Shown: positions 46,640 through 58,044 of the stretch, piece after piece
How positions within the stretch are numbered: the stretch's first letter is position 1
Layout: each line of letters starts with the position of its first letter
Source of the DNA: Marthasterias glacialis
Taxonomy: Eukaryota > Echinodermata > Asteroidea > Forcipulatida > Asteriidae
Direction of reading: 5' to 3'
Assembly (NCBI GenBank): GCA_911728455.2
Contig: OU452222.1
Coordinates: 26,340,923-26,404,922, forward strand
DNA: 64,000 nucleotides
Made by a program: the position numbers and the translations under genes
Notes under the pieces: generated by a model
The model's input: only the letters and a program-made list of their open reading frames with translations
Database searches by the model: none
What the model was told of the DNA's origin: nothing

Positions 46640-46655
46640 CCCCCCCCCCCCCCCC
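46640..46655. repeat. Homopolymer (C)16
   Basis: Sixteen C. The stretch 46660-46950 after it is complex, repeat-free sequence without coding support; possible regulatory DNA. Confidence 0.85.
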
Positions 46656-47370
46656 ATCCCCCGACTCACCGCAAACCGCAGCGATAACGCCACTAAGTGT
46701 ATTATGACGGTGATGTGATACTATGAGGTTCAACGAGGGGTCAGCGCTGCACGCAATCGTAACGCCTCGCTTGTACACCTCGAACCAACTTAAATCATAA
46801 TATCCAGGCGTTATGATCTCATCTGGGCAACGGAGCATCAAGCAAGCCCCTCATCAGGCAGTGCATGAAGAATGAATATTGTTATCTCCGTCCATCTACG
46901 CATGGAGCACCCACAGCCAGCACAGAAAGAAAACTCACACTAAGCAAAGTGCGTCTGTATCAACGACTCTCCCTCACACTGTTTACTTCATTTTCAAAAC
47001 CTGCTGTTGTAATCTTCACCTTTGAGTAGCCTTTTGGCCTTGTGTCCAATGACTTTCTTATGAAAAACAGTTGTCTTTACACATCAAAAACACTTAAAAT
47101 AATATCAAAATTTTAAAAACAGGGCCAAATTAAAGGACAGTCTTCCAGTTTGCTCTTTTGACTGGTTTTCAGTGTTTCTGCTGAGATATTGATTTTCTTC
47201 TGTTCCTACACCAAACCAATAAGCTTCCACTTCATGCCATCTTGTGGTTGGCGCAAAATGTTTGCATTTAATTTTTTTTTTACGCTTCAGGGAGTTTTAC
47301 GGAAGTGTGGCCTACATTTGGCAATCATTTATACTACTGACCCAATTCAAATTGATGATAATTCTTAGTT

Positions 47371-47642
47371 GCGCCATTTTGGGAGTCAGAAGGCACATTT
47401 TATGGGCCACTTGTGCATGGTTAGCTACGCACCATATCCTTACATGCATTTTGACTCCCACTGTGTTCTTTATCTTCCTCTTCATGTACGTTCTTACATA
47501 AGTTTCATACATGTAAAGAAAATCCATTTTGGCCTTCGGTCTACCATTTGTGTTTGTTCCAATAAAATAACAAAATCAAAATAAACATTTAAAAAACGGC
47601 AGACCATGGGCTGACAGTAGTCATGCGTGACATCAGTGCACG
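47371..47642. repeat. Interrupted copy of the 18434 repeat with inverted blocks
   Basis: GCGCCATTTTGGGAGTCA (47371-47388) is complementary to TGACTCCCA (47452-47460). The block CACCATATCCTTACATG (47430-) is followed, after about 137 extra bp, by GGCAGACCATGGGCTGACAG (47598-). At 18434 the two halves are contiguous. Confidence 0.5.
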
Positions 47643-47744
47643 GGTTCATTTGCAATCTAACCAAAATGATATAAAACAATCACATTTTCAAACATTACAA
47701 GAAAAAGCACCTTTATATCACTGTCATTTGTACATTTGTTATGA

Positions 47745-47768
47745 ACATGTACATGTACATGTACATGT
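47745..47768. repeat. (ACATGT)4 microsatellite
   Basis: Four exact copies of the self-complementary hexamer. Confidence 0.9.
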
Positions 47769-48439
47769 GCGTGCCCAGTCCGTTACCCACAACCTTGGTT
47801 TAGCTGAACAGCCTCTGCACTAATTTTTTCCCGGTCTTTCTTTGTGAATATTAGTGGTTGGTTTCATTTATTCAAATAGGCTACTGGTCTTACCATGAAT
47901 TGATTATCTAAACTAACTTGCTTCTTGGACGAGTATGAAAATAAATGTGTAACGTACATTGAAATGAATTGAATTTGACAAATACATATTATGTAGATAG
48001 ACATCGACTTAAGTAGAAACAATACAAGAGGAAACAAATTAAGACGTTATCCAGGACAAGTGACTTGTCTTAAGGAGGCGTGTACACGTAGACTGCTTTT
48101 CTTGAGATGGAAACAGAACATGGTGGGCCAAATATCAACTCGCCTACAGGTGTAAAAATGGGTAGACCTTACTAAATACTACAAGTTGTCCCAATTTCTG
48201 ACAGCTTGAACACCTTTTTTTTTTTTCAAGAATGTTCGGCATTCTTCTCATCATGCACGACCGGTTTTACAAAATTGTTTGAAGGGTCGGAAAACACGCT
48301 CAGAATCTTAGACCAACCTAAGGGGGTAGACCCTTCAGTTCAGGGGGCCAATATGATGGCTCAGTTTCTAGTGAAATTCATAGTTTCAATTTTTTTTTCT
48401 TTTTTCTTTTTTTTCTTTTTTTTTTCATTTTGCTGAATA

Positions 48440-48548
48440 CATTTATTTGTACAGCAAAGTTAGCAGAAAAACATTCACATAATGCCATGGACATTACATG
48501 GAATTCTGGTTGGTAACAATTTTCCAGGCTAAGCTCAAAGTTTGGGCA
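48440..48548 (+). mobile_element. GGGCCCAATTTCATGG-family MITE, internal fragment
   Basis: It keeps AGTTAGCAGAAAAACATTC, GACATTACATGGAATTCTGG and TTGGTAACAATTTTCC in family order. Both ends are decayed. Confidence 0.4.
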
Positions 48549-48718
48549 CTAGATGAGAAAGCTGCAACTCATTGAGGTACACACTGCACATAAAGAGACA
48601 CTTCTTACAAGGTTAAGTAATATGCTTGAGTACAATTAGTGTAGACCTTTCTGCTGCAGAGAGTCACAACCTACTGCTTCTCGATGTAGTATTGAATTGG
48701 GTAAAATCACAAAGTCCG

Positions 48719-48918
48719 GCCTCAGGACCTTCACAAAACTGTTAAGCACACTTATTTGCCAAGCACAGAAAACTCATGCTCAGCCAAAAATGACCTACCA
48801 GCCAAAATACCATGTCGCGTACATTGCTCATGGCTGGTTCACTGGGGAAATTTTTGCGGCGCAAAACAAATTTCTCAAGCGATATTTTCTGCTTAACAAC
48901 TTTGTAAAATTGAGACCT
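48719..48918 (-). mobile_element. GGGCCCAATTTCATGG-family MITE, reverse orientation
   Basis: CTGTTAAGCACACTTATTTG, ACCAGCCAAAATACCATGTC, CAAGCGATATTTTCTGCTTA and TTTGTAAAATTGAGACC follow the family in inverse order. About 200 bp. Its coding-like frames are by-products. Confidence 0.6.
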
Positions 48919-49334
48919 GCGCACAACATCACACGCATCTTATTACAAACACTTGGCCTTTAGAGAAAAAAGGGGGCTACTCCTTAGAAGGCTGTAAAAG
49001 ACAAGAAAAAAAAAAACCCGGGCTACGGAAATTTAGACACTGCGTCATAAGCAATGGAACCCCTAGATGCACGCATTGCTTTAACATGCCCCTAAGGCAG
49101 ATTCGGAATCAGATTTTCTAACGCTTTTGTATTCAGTTGTATTCTAAAGTAACAGTGTGCATAGTAAAAAGCTTAATTGGAGATGTCATCTGTACTTGTG
49201 TATGCAACTACAAGCAGGGGGGGGGGGAACTCTACATGGAAGATGATCAGAGAATACTGATCGAAAAAAACACTGAATTTGTTATACCATCGGTTCTTTT
49301 CAGAAGCACCACAACTCATTAAGAGAGATTGTCA

Positions 49335-49496
49335 TGTACAAATAGCTTTAAAAGCTTGTATGCCTGGTATCAAAGGGATATATTCTTATACCGATTTTTG
49401 AGTTTGAGGTTGTTTTGTACAAATAGCTTTAAAAGCTTGTATGCCTGGTATCAAAGGGATATATTCTTATACCGATTTTTGAGTTTGAGGTTGTTT
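49335..49496 (+). repeat. Exact 81-bp tandem duplication
   Basis: Units 49335-49415 and 49416-49496 read identically, base for base. As 81 is divisible by three, the plus-strand open frame repeats a 27-residue block. No domain, signal or splice support makes it a gene. Confidence 0.9.
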
Positions 49497-49752
49497 TGTA
49501 CAGAGATGGGGGGGGGGGCTAGTTATGGATTTACCTTTTCTGAGTGGATCCAAGTGGATCACTTTTTGATAGTTTTTGGGAGTTATGATTTACCATGTAT
49601 GGTTTTCAGGGGGGAAAATAAGGGAAAATTATACACGGTGTTTGTCGTCCTTGCTGATACACATTATTGTATGTCAACTGTCACCTACAGTGTATGTTTC
49701 TTTCCTAGTTACAATTGCAGCCTAAATGTACCATCTGAGAACCCAACTCTTA

Positions 49753-49850
49753 AGCCCTTTTCACACAACAGAGCCAATTCTCAGGAAATTCCCGAGAATT
49801 TTAACCCACTCCCACCACACGTTTGTTTTCACACTTAATGGAATTTTCCT
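49753..49850. repeat. Possible MITE end (CCCTTTTCACAC)
   Basis: AAGCCCTTTTCACACAACAG, then AATTCTCAGGAAATTCC and GAATTTTCCTGGAGGAAAAT: short complementary blocks near a CCCTTTTCACAC start seen in some deuterostome MITEs. No matching right terminus is found. Confidence 0.3.
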
Positions 49851-50208
49851 GGAGGAAAATGAACACTCGGTATGCTAACACCAGGGTTATATCGCATAAC
49901 CCTAAGCACGGGGTAGTCATTTCCTAAGAAAATGGTTCTTTCCCAGGAGTCTGTCACTGTTGGCAATTCAAGCATAAAACAGTCAACCAAATTTTTCCTG
50001 GGGCATGGGAGGGGGGAGGCCTGGGAGGAAGACCTGGGGGGAGGGGGGGAGGGGGCATGGGAGGCGGCATGGGATGTAGGCTTTCTTCCTCCGATAATGA
50101 TCAAACACTAATTGCCATTCTTTACACCAACTGAGCATGTAAGATCTGAACGTGATTGTACAAAGTGCTAATAACACTCATATTTATAATAGATGGCTGT
50201 TTTTCCTA

Positions 50209-50313
50209 ATTGCCATAGTGATTTGTGTTGTGACATCACACTTTGCTGAGCTTACGAGACTGATCGATTGGCTAAAAACTCATCTTAAGATGAATCTTGA
50301 CGGTATCAGCCCC
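50209..50313 (-). mobile_element. GGGCTCGATTTCACAAAG-family MITE, partial
   Basis: CATAGTGATTTGTGTTGTGA, CATCACACTTTGCTGAGCTT and CTCATCTTAAGATGAATCTT identify it. The terminal blocks are diverged. Confidence 0.55.
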
Positions 50314-51257
50314 GGCCAATCTTTCCTGATTAGGATTCAGATGTGATGTGAAGCTCTTTGTTTTGTTTTTTTTCCTTTAAAATACAGGATTTTTTTGTTT
50401 TTTTAATAACCTACAGATCACAGTACACCTCACCTATTTTACTGGTCAGGTAATGAGAAACTGCATCTGCTGACTCATACATGTATACTTGCATGTATAT
50501 ATAAAGATGCACAAGTTACAGATATAAATTCTAAAAGTTGTATTGTATACAATTATGACAATACAGCATATCGGACTAAATTTTTCGAATCAAAATTTCG
50601 AATCAAGGTTAATAGGCATGATATTGACCATTGAAGAAAAAAAAGTAGAATATTTTATTAAAGAATATGGGCCGACTGTATATTGAATAGATTTTTGGGG
50701 GGTTATTTAATTTAAAAAATCTTACTGATTTTGTAGGGCAAAAAGACATTGGAAATCAGGTTAAAATAAGAGGACTCTGATGTCCATGTCCGATAGCATG
50801 AGAATTGTCCTTTCTGTAAATTTCTTACCATTTTTTGCTTCATCGAATCTCTGTTTTCACCTCTTGCAAAATAACTCATTATTTTGTGATCTCACCAAGG
50901 TGTACAATGACTTCAGTCATTGTTTCTAGAATCTTGGTTTTGGCAATTTCTAAAAGAAACTCGTCAATATAGATTTCTTCTTATATGTAGATGAGGATAC
51001 CAATGAGACTAAGAGTGAGAGTATACTATCCAAAGACCAGATGCCAACGACCTCGGCCTACATGACCTACATGTATTAACTATTCATAAATTACTACCAT
51101 ATTTATAAGCAGTCATCACCATGCGCTCATAAAACATACATTGAAGTAGGCCTACATGTATTTGTTTAACACAGGTTTCCATAAAGAAACAGCAGTGATT
51201 TAGGCCTACGATGAATAAATCATGAATCGGGTTTGGGGACATATAAAATCTGTTAAC

Positions 51258-51370
51258 AATAATAACAATAATAATAATAATAAAACTTATATAGCGCTGG
51301 TATCTTAACCGTGGGTGAATTCACTGCACCGTTACACCGCTGCTCTCAGAATGCATCGGCGAGCAGTGAC
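51258..51370 (-). mobile_element. SINE-like 3' fragment with ATT tail, minus strand
   Basis: On the minus strand CAGTGAATTCACCCACGG, then CCAGCGCTATATAAGTTTTA and (ATT)n. The GCGCTATATAA block before a simple repeat is typical of metazoan SINE/LINE 3' ends. Confidence 0.4.
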
Positions 51371-51839
51371 GAAAATAATACTAAAATATAAGACTTTTCC
51401 TAACATGCATAATGCCGTACATAAAATGTACACATATCCCAATCATGGAGGGTCATACACATGTAGCTTAATGGACATCTGGACGCCCAAACTGAATGGA
51501 CTGCTCACATAAACAGCAACACCATATTCAAGGGCAAACTGAATATTGTGTATAGCAGCCTTCTGTTCCACACTTACAAACACTACCCAAAATAACTTCA
51601 TTATCATGTACCATACACACGCACTTTACATGTGAAGTCAGCCACCGGGTAAATCATTCCTTTTCTTATGCACCACGCATTTACTACAGGCCAACGCTGC
51701 AAAACCCCCCCATGCCAGACAATATGTAGAGTACAATGCCCCCTGGGATCAAAGCTTTAATCCGCCAACCAACTGTAATTACTTCCTGCCAAGCCTGCCA
51801 CAGCCAAGAGGTCAGGGGTCGTCCGCAAAGGAATTCCAC

Positions 51840-51861
51840 GCACACACACACACACACACAC
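51840..51861. repeat. (CA)n microsatellite
   Basis: Eleven CA units. The pyrimidine-rich T runs at 51917-51965 follow. Confidence 0.9.
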
Positions 51862-52555
51862 CGGACAGAAAGGAGAAAAAATGCCTCAAACCCAGAATAT
51901 CAAATTGCCAGCATTCTTTTCTTTTTTCTTTTTTCCTCCTTTTTTTTTTATATTTTTTTTATTTTGACAGGATAGATCAAGATACCAAATAGCTGCCGAT
52001 GGTTTCTGTATCATGCAAAATTAAATATGAAAACTACGCTGATTGGCGTTCTGGAAAGAGCAAAAGAAGACTATGTAATATTTACATACTAGATCTATTG
52101 TATACGTTATTTATGTGAGAGAAATACCTACATGTATGTGGCAAATATCTAAAATAGTGTTGTGATCCATGGAACTGTCGTCTCTTTCATGTTTGGCCTA
52201 GTTCTGTATCGGTGACAGAGAAGGGGTAAATAAGTGTAGTTGCACCCACTGTGTTTTAGGGGGGACCATGTTTGCCGACCACCAGGGAAATTACTTTATT
52301 TATAATATGCACCTGCTTGATTTGATTATGACATTAGTTCTTATTTAGTTAGGAAACCCTTACCTGGAATGTGTTTAAAGATTAACTGGGGCAGACATGT
52401 CCATCCACTTAGTGCGGCCGAGGCATTGGGGGGGGGGAGGAGGAAGAAGAAAGGGGGAAAAAACGGTCTGAAAACTGGAGAAAGTCAGTGAAATCACCGA
52501 CTGGTGCCAGCAGAATGGCAGTGCAGGGTTTGGGTGCTAGGTGTATATCAATATA

Positions 52556-52632
52556 CTGGGGTTGATTTCACAAAGTACTGATACGATTCATCTATCATGG
52601 CATCACATTTTGCTTAGCAATAATCATGGATT
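52556..52632 (+). mobile_element. GGGCTCGATTTCACAAAG-family MITE, left half
   Basis: GGGGTTGATTTCACAAAGTA, TCATCTATCATGGCATCACA and TTTTGCTTAGCAATAATCAT. The right half is missing. It lies about 60 bp before the TTAA MITE at 52697. Confidence 0.5.
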
Positions 52633-52696
52633 TAATCATTTTACCTAATCATCTCCACCCAAGCTCCAACTATGCAAGGTTTCAAATCCTACTTAA

Positions 52697-53042
52697 AGCC
52701 CCATCTCAACATTGGTAAAGTGTCTGTGAATGCTTTCACTCTTTGCACAAATCAAGGCATATGTAATAAAACCAACCTGTGAAAATGTCAGCTCATTTCG
52801 TTGTTTCATTTGCGATAAAACGGTAAAAATGCATTCAGCATTTTTGTATGCATTCCTACATGCAGAGTTTTTGTCTCAATGAGATGAAAATTAAGTTTAG
52901 ATCTTATTTCATTTATTATTTAAAAACAATATCACTTTAGGCAGAAATATTATTTCAAGGAAAGTTTTCTACCATCATTATCTTTATACCATAGGTAAGT
53001 CTGTGAACATTTATATCTTCTTACAAGCATTGAGCTGGGGCT
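52697..53042 (-). mobile_element. piggyBac-like MITE, AGCCCCAGCTC family, complete
   Basis: A 346-bp element between TTAA at 52693-52696 and 53043-53046. The inverted ends are AGCCCCATCTCAACATTGG and its complement. The interior runs opposite to the copy at 9479 (TTTGCACAAATCAAGG near the left end). No coding capacity. Confidence 0.85.
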
Positions 53043-53109
53043 TTAACACAGTCTCACTGGCAAACTCATCTCAAGGTGTACCAATAGCGCTTTGTGCCCG
53101 ATACCCGAA

Positions 53110-53255
53110 ACGGTTGAAATTCATCTTGAGATGAATTTTCACTGTCACCACAGTGATTTGTAATGTGACATCGCATTTCCCTTAGCAATTAAGATTGAAC
53201 CATTGGCTGGAGATCATCTCAAGATCAATCTTAGGGGATTGAGAAATCGAGCCCA
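53110..53255 (-). mobile_element. GGGCTCGATTTCACAAAG-family MITE, near complete
   Basis: CATCTTGAGATGAATTTTCA, CACAGTGATTTGTAATGTGA, CCTTAGCAATTAAGATTGA and a terminal GAGAAATCGAGCCC. It sits just after the TTAA MITE ending at 53042. Confidence 0.65.
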
Positions 53256-54525
53256 GGTCTTTTAAGAACCTTATCCCTTGGCAATTAAGGGATTAATACT
53301 CGTTCAGTGTACCCACAAGCCACAAGCGATATCAATCCACCCCATTACAAACCGCAAATATTTCATACATGTTCACCGAAAACATTGACTGTATTTCTCT
53401 CGGGTTTCTCTTGAGGTCCAGGAGCAGGTTTTTCATATTCATAAGTGGCAAATAATTCTTGCGCATCTTAAAGATTGTTTTGCTTTAACATTATTTGTCA
53501 AGATTTCATCAACTAATGTATTTCATACTTGCCAACTTTTGAAATCTGGAAAAAGAGACACACGGTGGAGCAGGAGACATGAGCAGATTGTTCAATGGCG
53601 GGGTCCAGGGTCGAGCTGCCCAGGCACCCCCGGCAGGGTCCATGACTTGGGCTTATTTAGAACTGCAGCAGCTGATGGCGACCTCTGGCCTGTGAAATAG
53701 CGCCCTCGTGTTACAGCGCCTTATGTTTCAGAAGAGGTCTGACATTTTGATTTATTTAAAAAAACAATTATTTATTTACTTTTTCTTGTTTTGGGTTGTT
53801 TGTTTTTTGGGGGGAGGGGGCAGGGTCTACATTCATATATTCCTCAGGATGTATTGGTTTTTAGGTGTTTTTAAACTCGAAAATTGAATTATTTGAAAAC
53901 ATTGTATCTACTATTTCTTTCCGTTACTCCTTCAACCAATCACAATTTATCTTTAATGGATCATACACCTTTTGGCTATCTGTTCGTATGTTTATCCTTT
54001 AATATTAAAACTTAAAATTAAATTCAGTAATCCAGTAGCTTTTACAGACAAGCATATGAATTAAATGAAGTAATCAACCTGTTATGGTCTGCAATTCCAT
54101 TATTTAACAGTTTTAAAAAAATCAGCCTCGTAAAAATTGAACAAACAATTTAATTATGTCCTAATTTTCCATTCAGACATTTATTTATAAAGCACTTCAT
54201 ACAGGTTGCTTTTTCAAGAGTTACATCATTGAATTAAATTGTTTAATTGCATTCATTCGTTAAAGTCAACAGCAGTAAGTACCATAACGTACAGGAGCAG
54301 CGATGCAATTAATCAAGTGTTATCTGTCAAAGGTATCGTGGTTGAAAATGCTCGGACTGAGGCCACAAGAGCAGTTGCTTAGTTTCTGTTCCAGTGTGTC
54401 CCCATGAAGGGCGTGCACAACATTGGTAATAGCCGGGAAACACAATAAAGGGACCACTTTCCTGCCGTCACATTAACAGATTTTCAAAAAGCTGTAGCTT
54501 GTTTTTTTTTTTTTTTTAAGTACTT
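53256..54525. other. No gene recognised
   Basis: Unique AT-rich text with T runs. 53540-53720 is a little richer in G+C and holds GCGCCCTCGTGTTACAGCGC, a short inverted block. Confidence 0.5.
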
Positions 54526-54529
54526 TTTC

Positions 54530-54665
54530 AAAATTACCTTTTTTTAAATATAAATGTTCAAAAATTTGCACATGACTTACATGGTGTAAAGGTGCAAAAC
54601 TTCCCATGAAATGCTACAGTTTTTGAGAAAATGAGTAAAACGATTAGTTTTGATCTCGTAAGTTC
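54530..54665 (+). mobile_element. Fragment of the same diverged MITE subfamily
   Basis: It shares AAATGTTCAAAAATTTGCACA, TTACATGGTGTAAAG, AACTTCCCATGAAATGCTA and TTTTGATCTCGT, in order, with 58078-58207. No terminal repeats are recognised. Confidence 0.5.
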
Positions 54666-54669
54666 AAAA

Positions 54670-56295
54670 CTAAGGATTCCCCCCCCCCCCACCCCGAATT
54701 CCGAAATCTACTTGGCAGAATAATAACAGGACGAGTTCTCACAAGAACAATCTACAATAAATAGCAAAGTAGATATAATCACATCATGTTACCGCAAACC
54801 AAATATACATTAATTGTTTTTATTTACTTATTTATTTATCCTTTTTTTGTGCCAGTTATCTTGGAATTCGCCTTGTCCCTACTTAATTTAATCTCCAAGC
54901 CTGAAGAATTAACAGGCAGCTTGGCACCAAAATGTCTTCATTTTTTTTTGTAGCAAAGGACCGCAAGATTTTACCTACATGTACGTGTGTATCTCAAATC
55001 GACCTAAAAAGGTCAAGGTAAAGGCCATGTCCTGAATTGACATTTTCCCAGTGTTACCCATGTTAACATGTACTATCTACATTTGTAAAACAAAACCAAC
55101 TTTCTGTTTCATATTATTTTTCAAGAAATGTGTACAGGAAAAAAGAAATGTGTCAAAATAAAAATGCCTATCCACATGTAAGCAATATCTACATGTAAGT
55201 GTGTGGTGATGGTTGTATGCCTAGAATGAATTGTCTCTGCAGGGTTGAGGAACTGTGTCTAAAACTATTGCGGCATTCAAGAAAAATTTTTTAAAAAATA
55301 ACTGTGAAATATTGTTTATGGCCTCACGTTTCGACCCTTGCAGAGTCTGTCTCAAGGGGCCAAATGATAACACAACACACACTTACAAGTGTACAAAATA
55401 AATGGGATGGGGACATTTTGTATTAAACCTTGAAAATTTCATATTAACTAAAAAACAAATTGGTGTGTCACAAATGTTGGATTGACAGACAAACTGAATG
55501 CATGCCTGTGTACGTGTAGCAGAGGACAGATGCTTCATTTGTTTCTTTGTGAAGCTGGATCCTTGATAGTGTATTATTCACATGTACAATTGGATAGAGA
55601 ATAACGATTGTGAAAATAAAAGAGTTGTAAAAAAAAAAAAGGTACTTTTGTCTCGGGAAAACCTTCCCTTTAAAGTAAATTGTCTTCTTCCATGTCCAGA
55701 AGCAAAGATTTCTGACTCTCAGACTGTGTGTGGAGTAGGATTTATGCACCATCTGACTCCGTGATGAGATTACACATATGTACATGTAGGGTTGACTGTC
55801 CTACAGGTCATTGACTGTCACAGCCAATCTCAGTGAGCAACCGAAATAAAGGGATGTCAGTATTAGGTCATCGGGCAGATGACAGACTGAGATTAAAACA
55901 GAACTTGCGCTTGCAAAACCACGAGCTACTTGTTAATGTATTGGGAAGGACCCTACACGACTGGACTAGCTAACTACAGTACTCGCAGTGTCCATGTATG
56001 TAGTAAAGGGCCCTACAGGAGTATAGAATGAGAGAGTTGATAATGGCGTCCGCAGTTGTTTAGAATTCACATAGTGCACTGAGGGGGCTTGAGGTCTTCA
56101 GCTTTCAAAGGTTAATTTTGCCTATGATGTGGGCCCAACAATGAATGCGGGATACGGCAAAAAAAAAAAAATCAAGTCAGCCATGATTGTTAGCATTTTT
56201 ACACTAGCACAGAGTGGGAGGAGGGAGAATGACTTGTTCATCTTTTAAAATGTTAATGTATGTATTTTTCGTGGGGCCTTCATGAGTATTGGCTA
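54670..56295. other. No gene recognised
   Basis: Apart from the GTCGAAAC-box fragment at 55290 this is unique sequence. 55800-56130 is the most complex part and could be regulatory. No splice-flanked coding frame. Confidence 0.45.
55290..55350 (-). repeat. GTCGAAAC-box repeat fragment
   Basis: TGGCCTCACGTTTCGACCCT and TGCAGAGTCTGTCTCA match the 1680 and 20476 elements. No matching second arm is seen. Confidence 0.45.
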
Positions 56296-56301
56296 ACCCA
56301 T

Positions 56302-56559
56302 GTTCTCCCCATGCACAAGTTAGCGTATCGAGCCGATACGCGGGAACTACAACCATTTTAAGATCAAATTCTTGAAAATCACAACATAAAACCATTTTAA
56401 ATGATCCAGATTGCACAGTTGATCTTTTCAAACCAAGCATTATAAACATCACACAAATACATTCCGAGGGCTGGTTTCAGTTCAGCGTGCTTCGGCCACA
56501 CTTGCAAAATTTGGGTCCAGAATGACCCCTAGTTTTGCAAAAACCTGGGGAGAACCCTG
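56302..56559 (+). repeat. Dispersed repeat, copy 2 of 2
   Basis: Counterpart of 35114-35409. It ends with CCTGGGGAGAACCCTG, and shortly after comes the GGACCACTAGCCA block related to 31626. A larger composite repeat may be present. Confidence 0.6.
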
Positions 56560-56614
56560 ATATGAATAAAGAAGTTGTTGTCCATAACTGTCAACAAGGG
56601 TTCGAAATGGGTTT

Positions 56615-56690
56615 GAAATGGACCACTAGCCACAGTCCAGTACTTTCATCACTGGTCCAGTAACATCACAACCAAACAAGTCCTGCAGTC
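56615..56690 (+). repeat. Uninterrupted copy of the repeat hosting the 31.7-kb MITE
   Basis: GTTTGAAATGGACCACTAGC, CACTGGTCCAGTAAC and CAACCAAACAAGTCCTGC match 31611-31665 joined directly to 31813-31840. It is thus the pre-insertion form of that site. Confidence 0.6.
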
Positions 56691-56904
56691 TAGAGCTGTT
56701 CCCAAACACACTCACATTTTTTGAAGATTTACTAATCCATACTTCAGCTTTTCAAGATCCAACTTCCTCCTGAAAGTTCAGCAAACATTTCCAAAAGAAG
56801 TTATTACTGTAGTCTTGTGGAAATTTTCTTAAAATTTTAGCTCTGCGTTTTGTTATTTTTTACTCCATGACAATAAAACTTAATTGTAAACATTGTGCAT
56901 AGTG

Positions 56905-57249
56905 GCATGTCGTGGCCAAGCGGTCTAGCCCATTGAACTCCAGTTTCGGTGGCTAGGTCACAACAGTGTGGTTCGAATCCTGGTCGTGACCATGTGTCCT
57001 TGAGCAAGACACTTTACTATAACAGCTTCTATAAAGTTCTAATCACCTAGGAGTGAATGGGTCTCTGAAAGGGTAGAGATTGTTGATGTGAATGATTAGC
57101 AAACTTTGCGCTGATTTGGCTGCCGGTGCTGCATACTCCAGAGGAGTTAAGACAGTTTTAGGAATGCTTAGTGTCTGATGAACAGGGGTAGTAATATTGT
57201 AAGGCGCTTTGAGAGGCCCATCTGGCTTGACAAAGCATAAAATAAATAC
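56905..57249 (+). mobile_element. Full-length tRNA-derived SINE, class II tRNA head
   Basis: A box TGGCCAAGCGG (56913-56923) and B box GGTTCGAATCC (56970-56980). The wide spacing fits a Leu/Ser-type tRNA with a long variable arm. The body has GTCCTTGAGCAAGACACTTT, shared with the SINE at 59410, and GGAGTGAATGGGTCT. The 3' tail AAGGCGCTTTGAGAGGCCC ends in AAATAAATA. Confidence 0.8.
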
Positions 57250-57272
57250 ACCTCACTATTGTTATTAACATC

Positions 57273-57401
57273 TGGCCATGTCCGAACTACTGTTAGGGCT
57301 ACAGCTGGATTACCACAGACAACACCAACATGCATTGAAGCAAAGGATGCCCGCAGCATCACCATTAGCAACAGCCGCAGCTGCCAATTTCGGATACCGT
57401 C
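57273..57401. mobile_element. GGCTGTGTCCAAATT-family MITE, copy
   Basis: GGCCATGTCCGAACTACTG and GGGCTACAGCTGG at the left; AACAGCCGCAGCTGCCAAT and TTCGGATACCGTCC at the right. It directly follows the 3' tail of the SINE at 56905. Confidence 0.55.
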
Positions 57402-57681
57402 CAAAGTTTCATGGCAATAGAACAGAGACGGGAAAAGATACCTGAGAAGTACCAAGAAGGGAGTGTTTCCTTATTGTCAGCTGAACGTTTCCTGATTGGT
57501 GACAATTCATTTCCTCATTGTTAGAATGAGGTTTTAATTGAGATAACGAGTTAGGCCAATTACATAGTGTGATAGTTAGCGACCTTGTGAAGGTATATAT
57601 ACATTATCACGTGTAGAGGATGTGACTATATGTACATGCAGAACCCATCGAAAGTTCTTCTGTTTGACGTTTGAATCTTAA

Positions 57682-58039
57682 AGCCCCAGCTCAACAATGG
57701 TAAGAAGAAAAACATAAATGTTCATAGATTTACATGTACCTTACATGGTATAAGGATATTGATGGTAGAAAACTTTCCTTCAAAAATTATCTGGCCTGAA
57801 GTGCTATCGTTTTAAAACAATAAATGAAATAAGATCCAAAATTAGTTTTCGCCTCAGTGAGACGAAAACTCTGCCTATAGGAGTGTGTACAAAAGTGCTG
57901 AATGCATTTTTACCGTTTTCTCGCGTATGAAACGATGAACTGAACTGACATTTTCACAGGATGGTTTTATTACATCTATCTTGATTTGTGCAAAGAATGG
58001 AAGCATTTACTGTCAGTTTACCAATGTTGAGCTGGGGCT
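57682..58039 (+). mobile_element. piggyBac-like MITE, AGCCCCAGCTC family, complete
   Basis: A 358-bp element starting after TTAA (57678-57681). It ends in GAGCTGGGGCT followed by TCAA, a one-base decayed TTAA. The interior is collinear with the 9479 copy. It is followed within a few bases by a related but diverged sequence. Confidence 0.85.
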
Positions 58040-58044
58040 TCAAA

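Noticed and set aside
49329-49838. 169-codon plus-strand frame with an internal 27-residue repeat
   Set aside because: The repetition comes from an exact DNA duplication. The remainder is low in coding character, without a recognisable motif.
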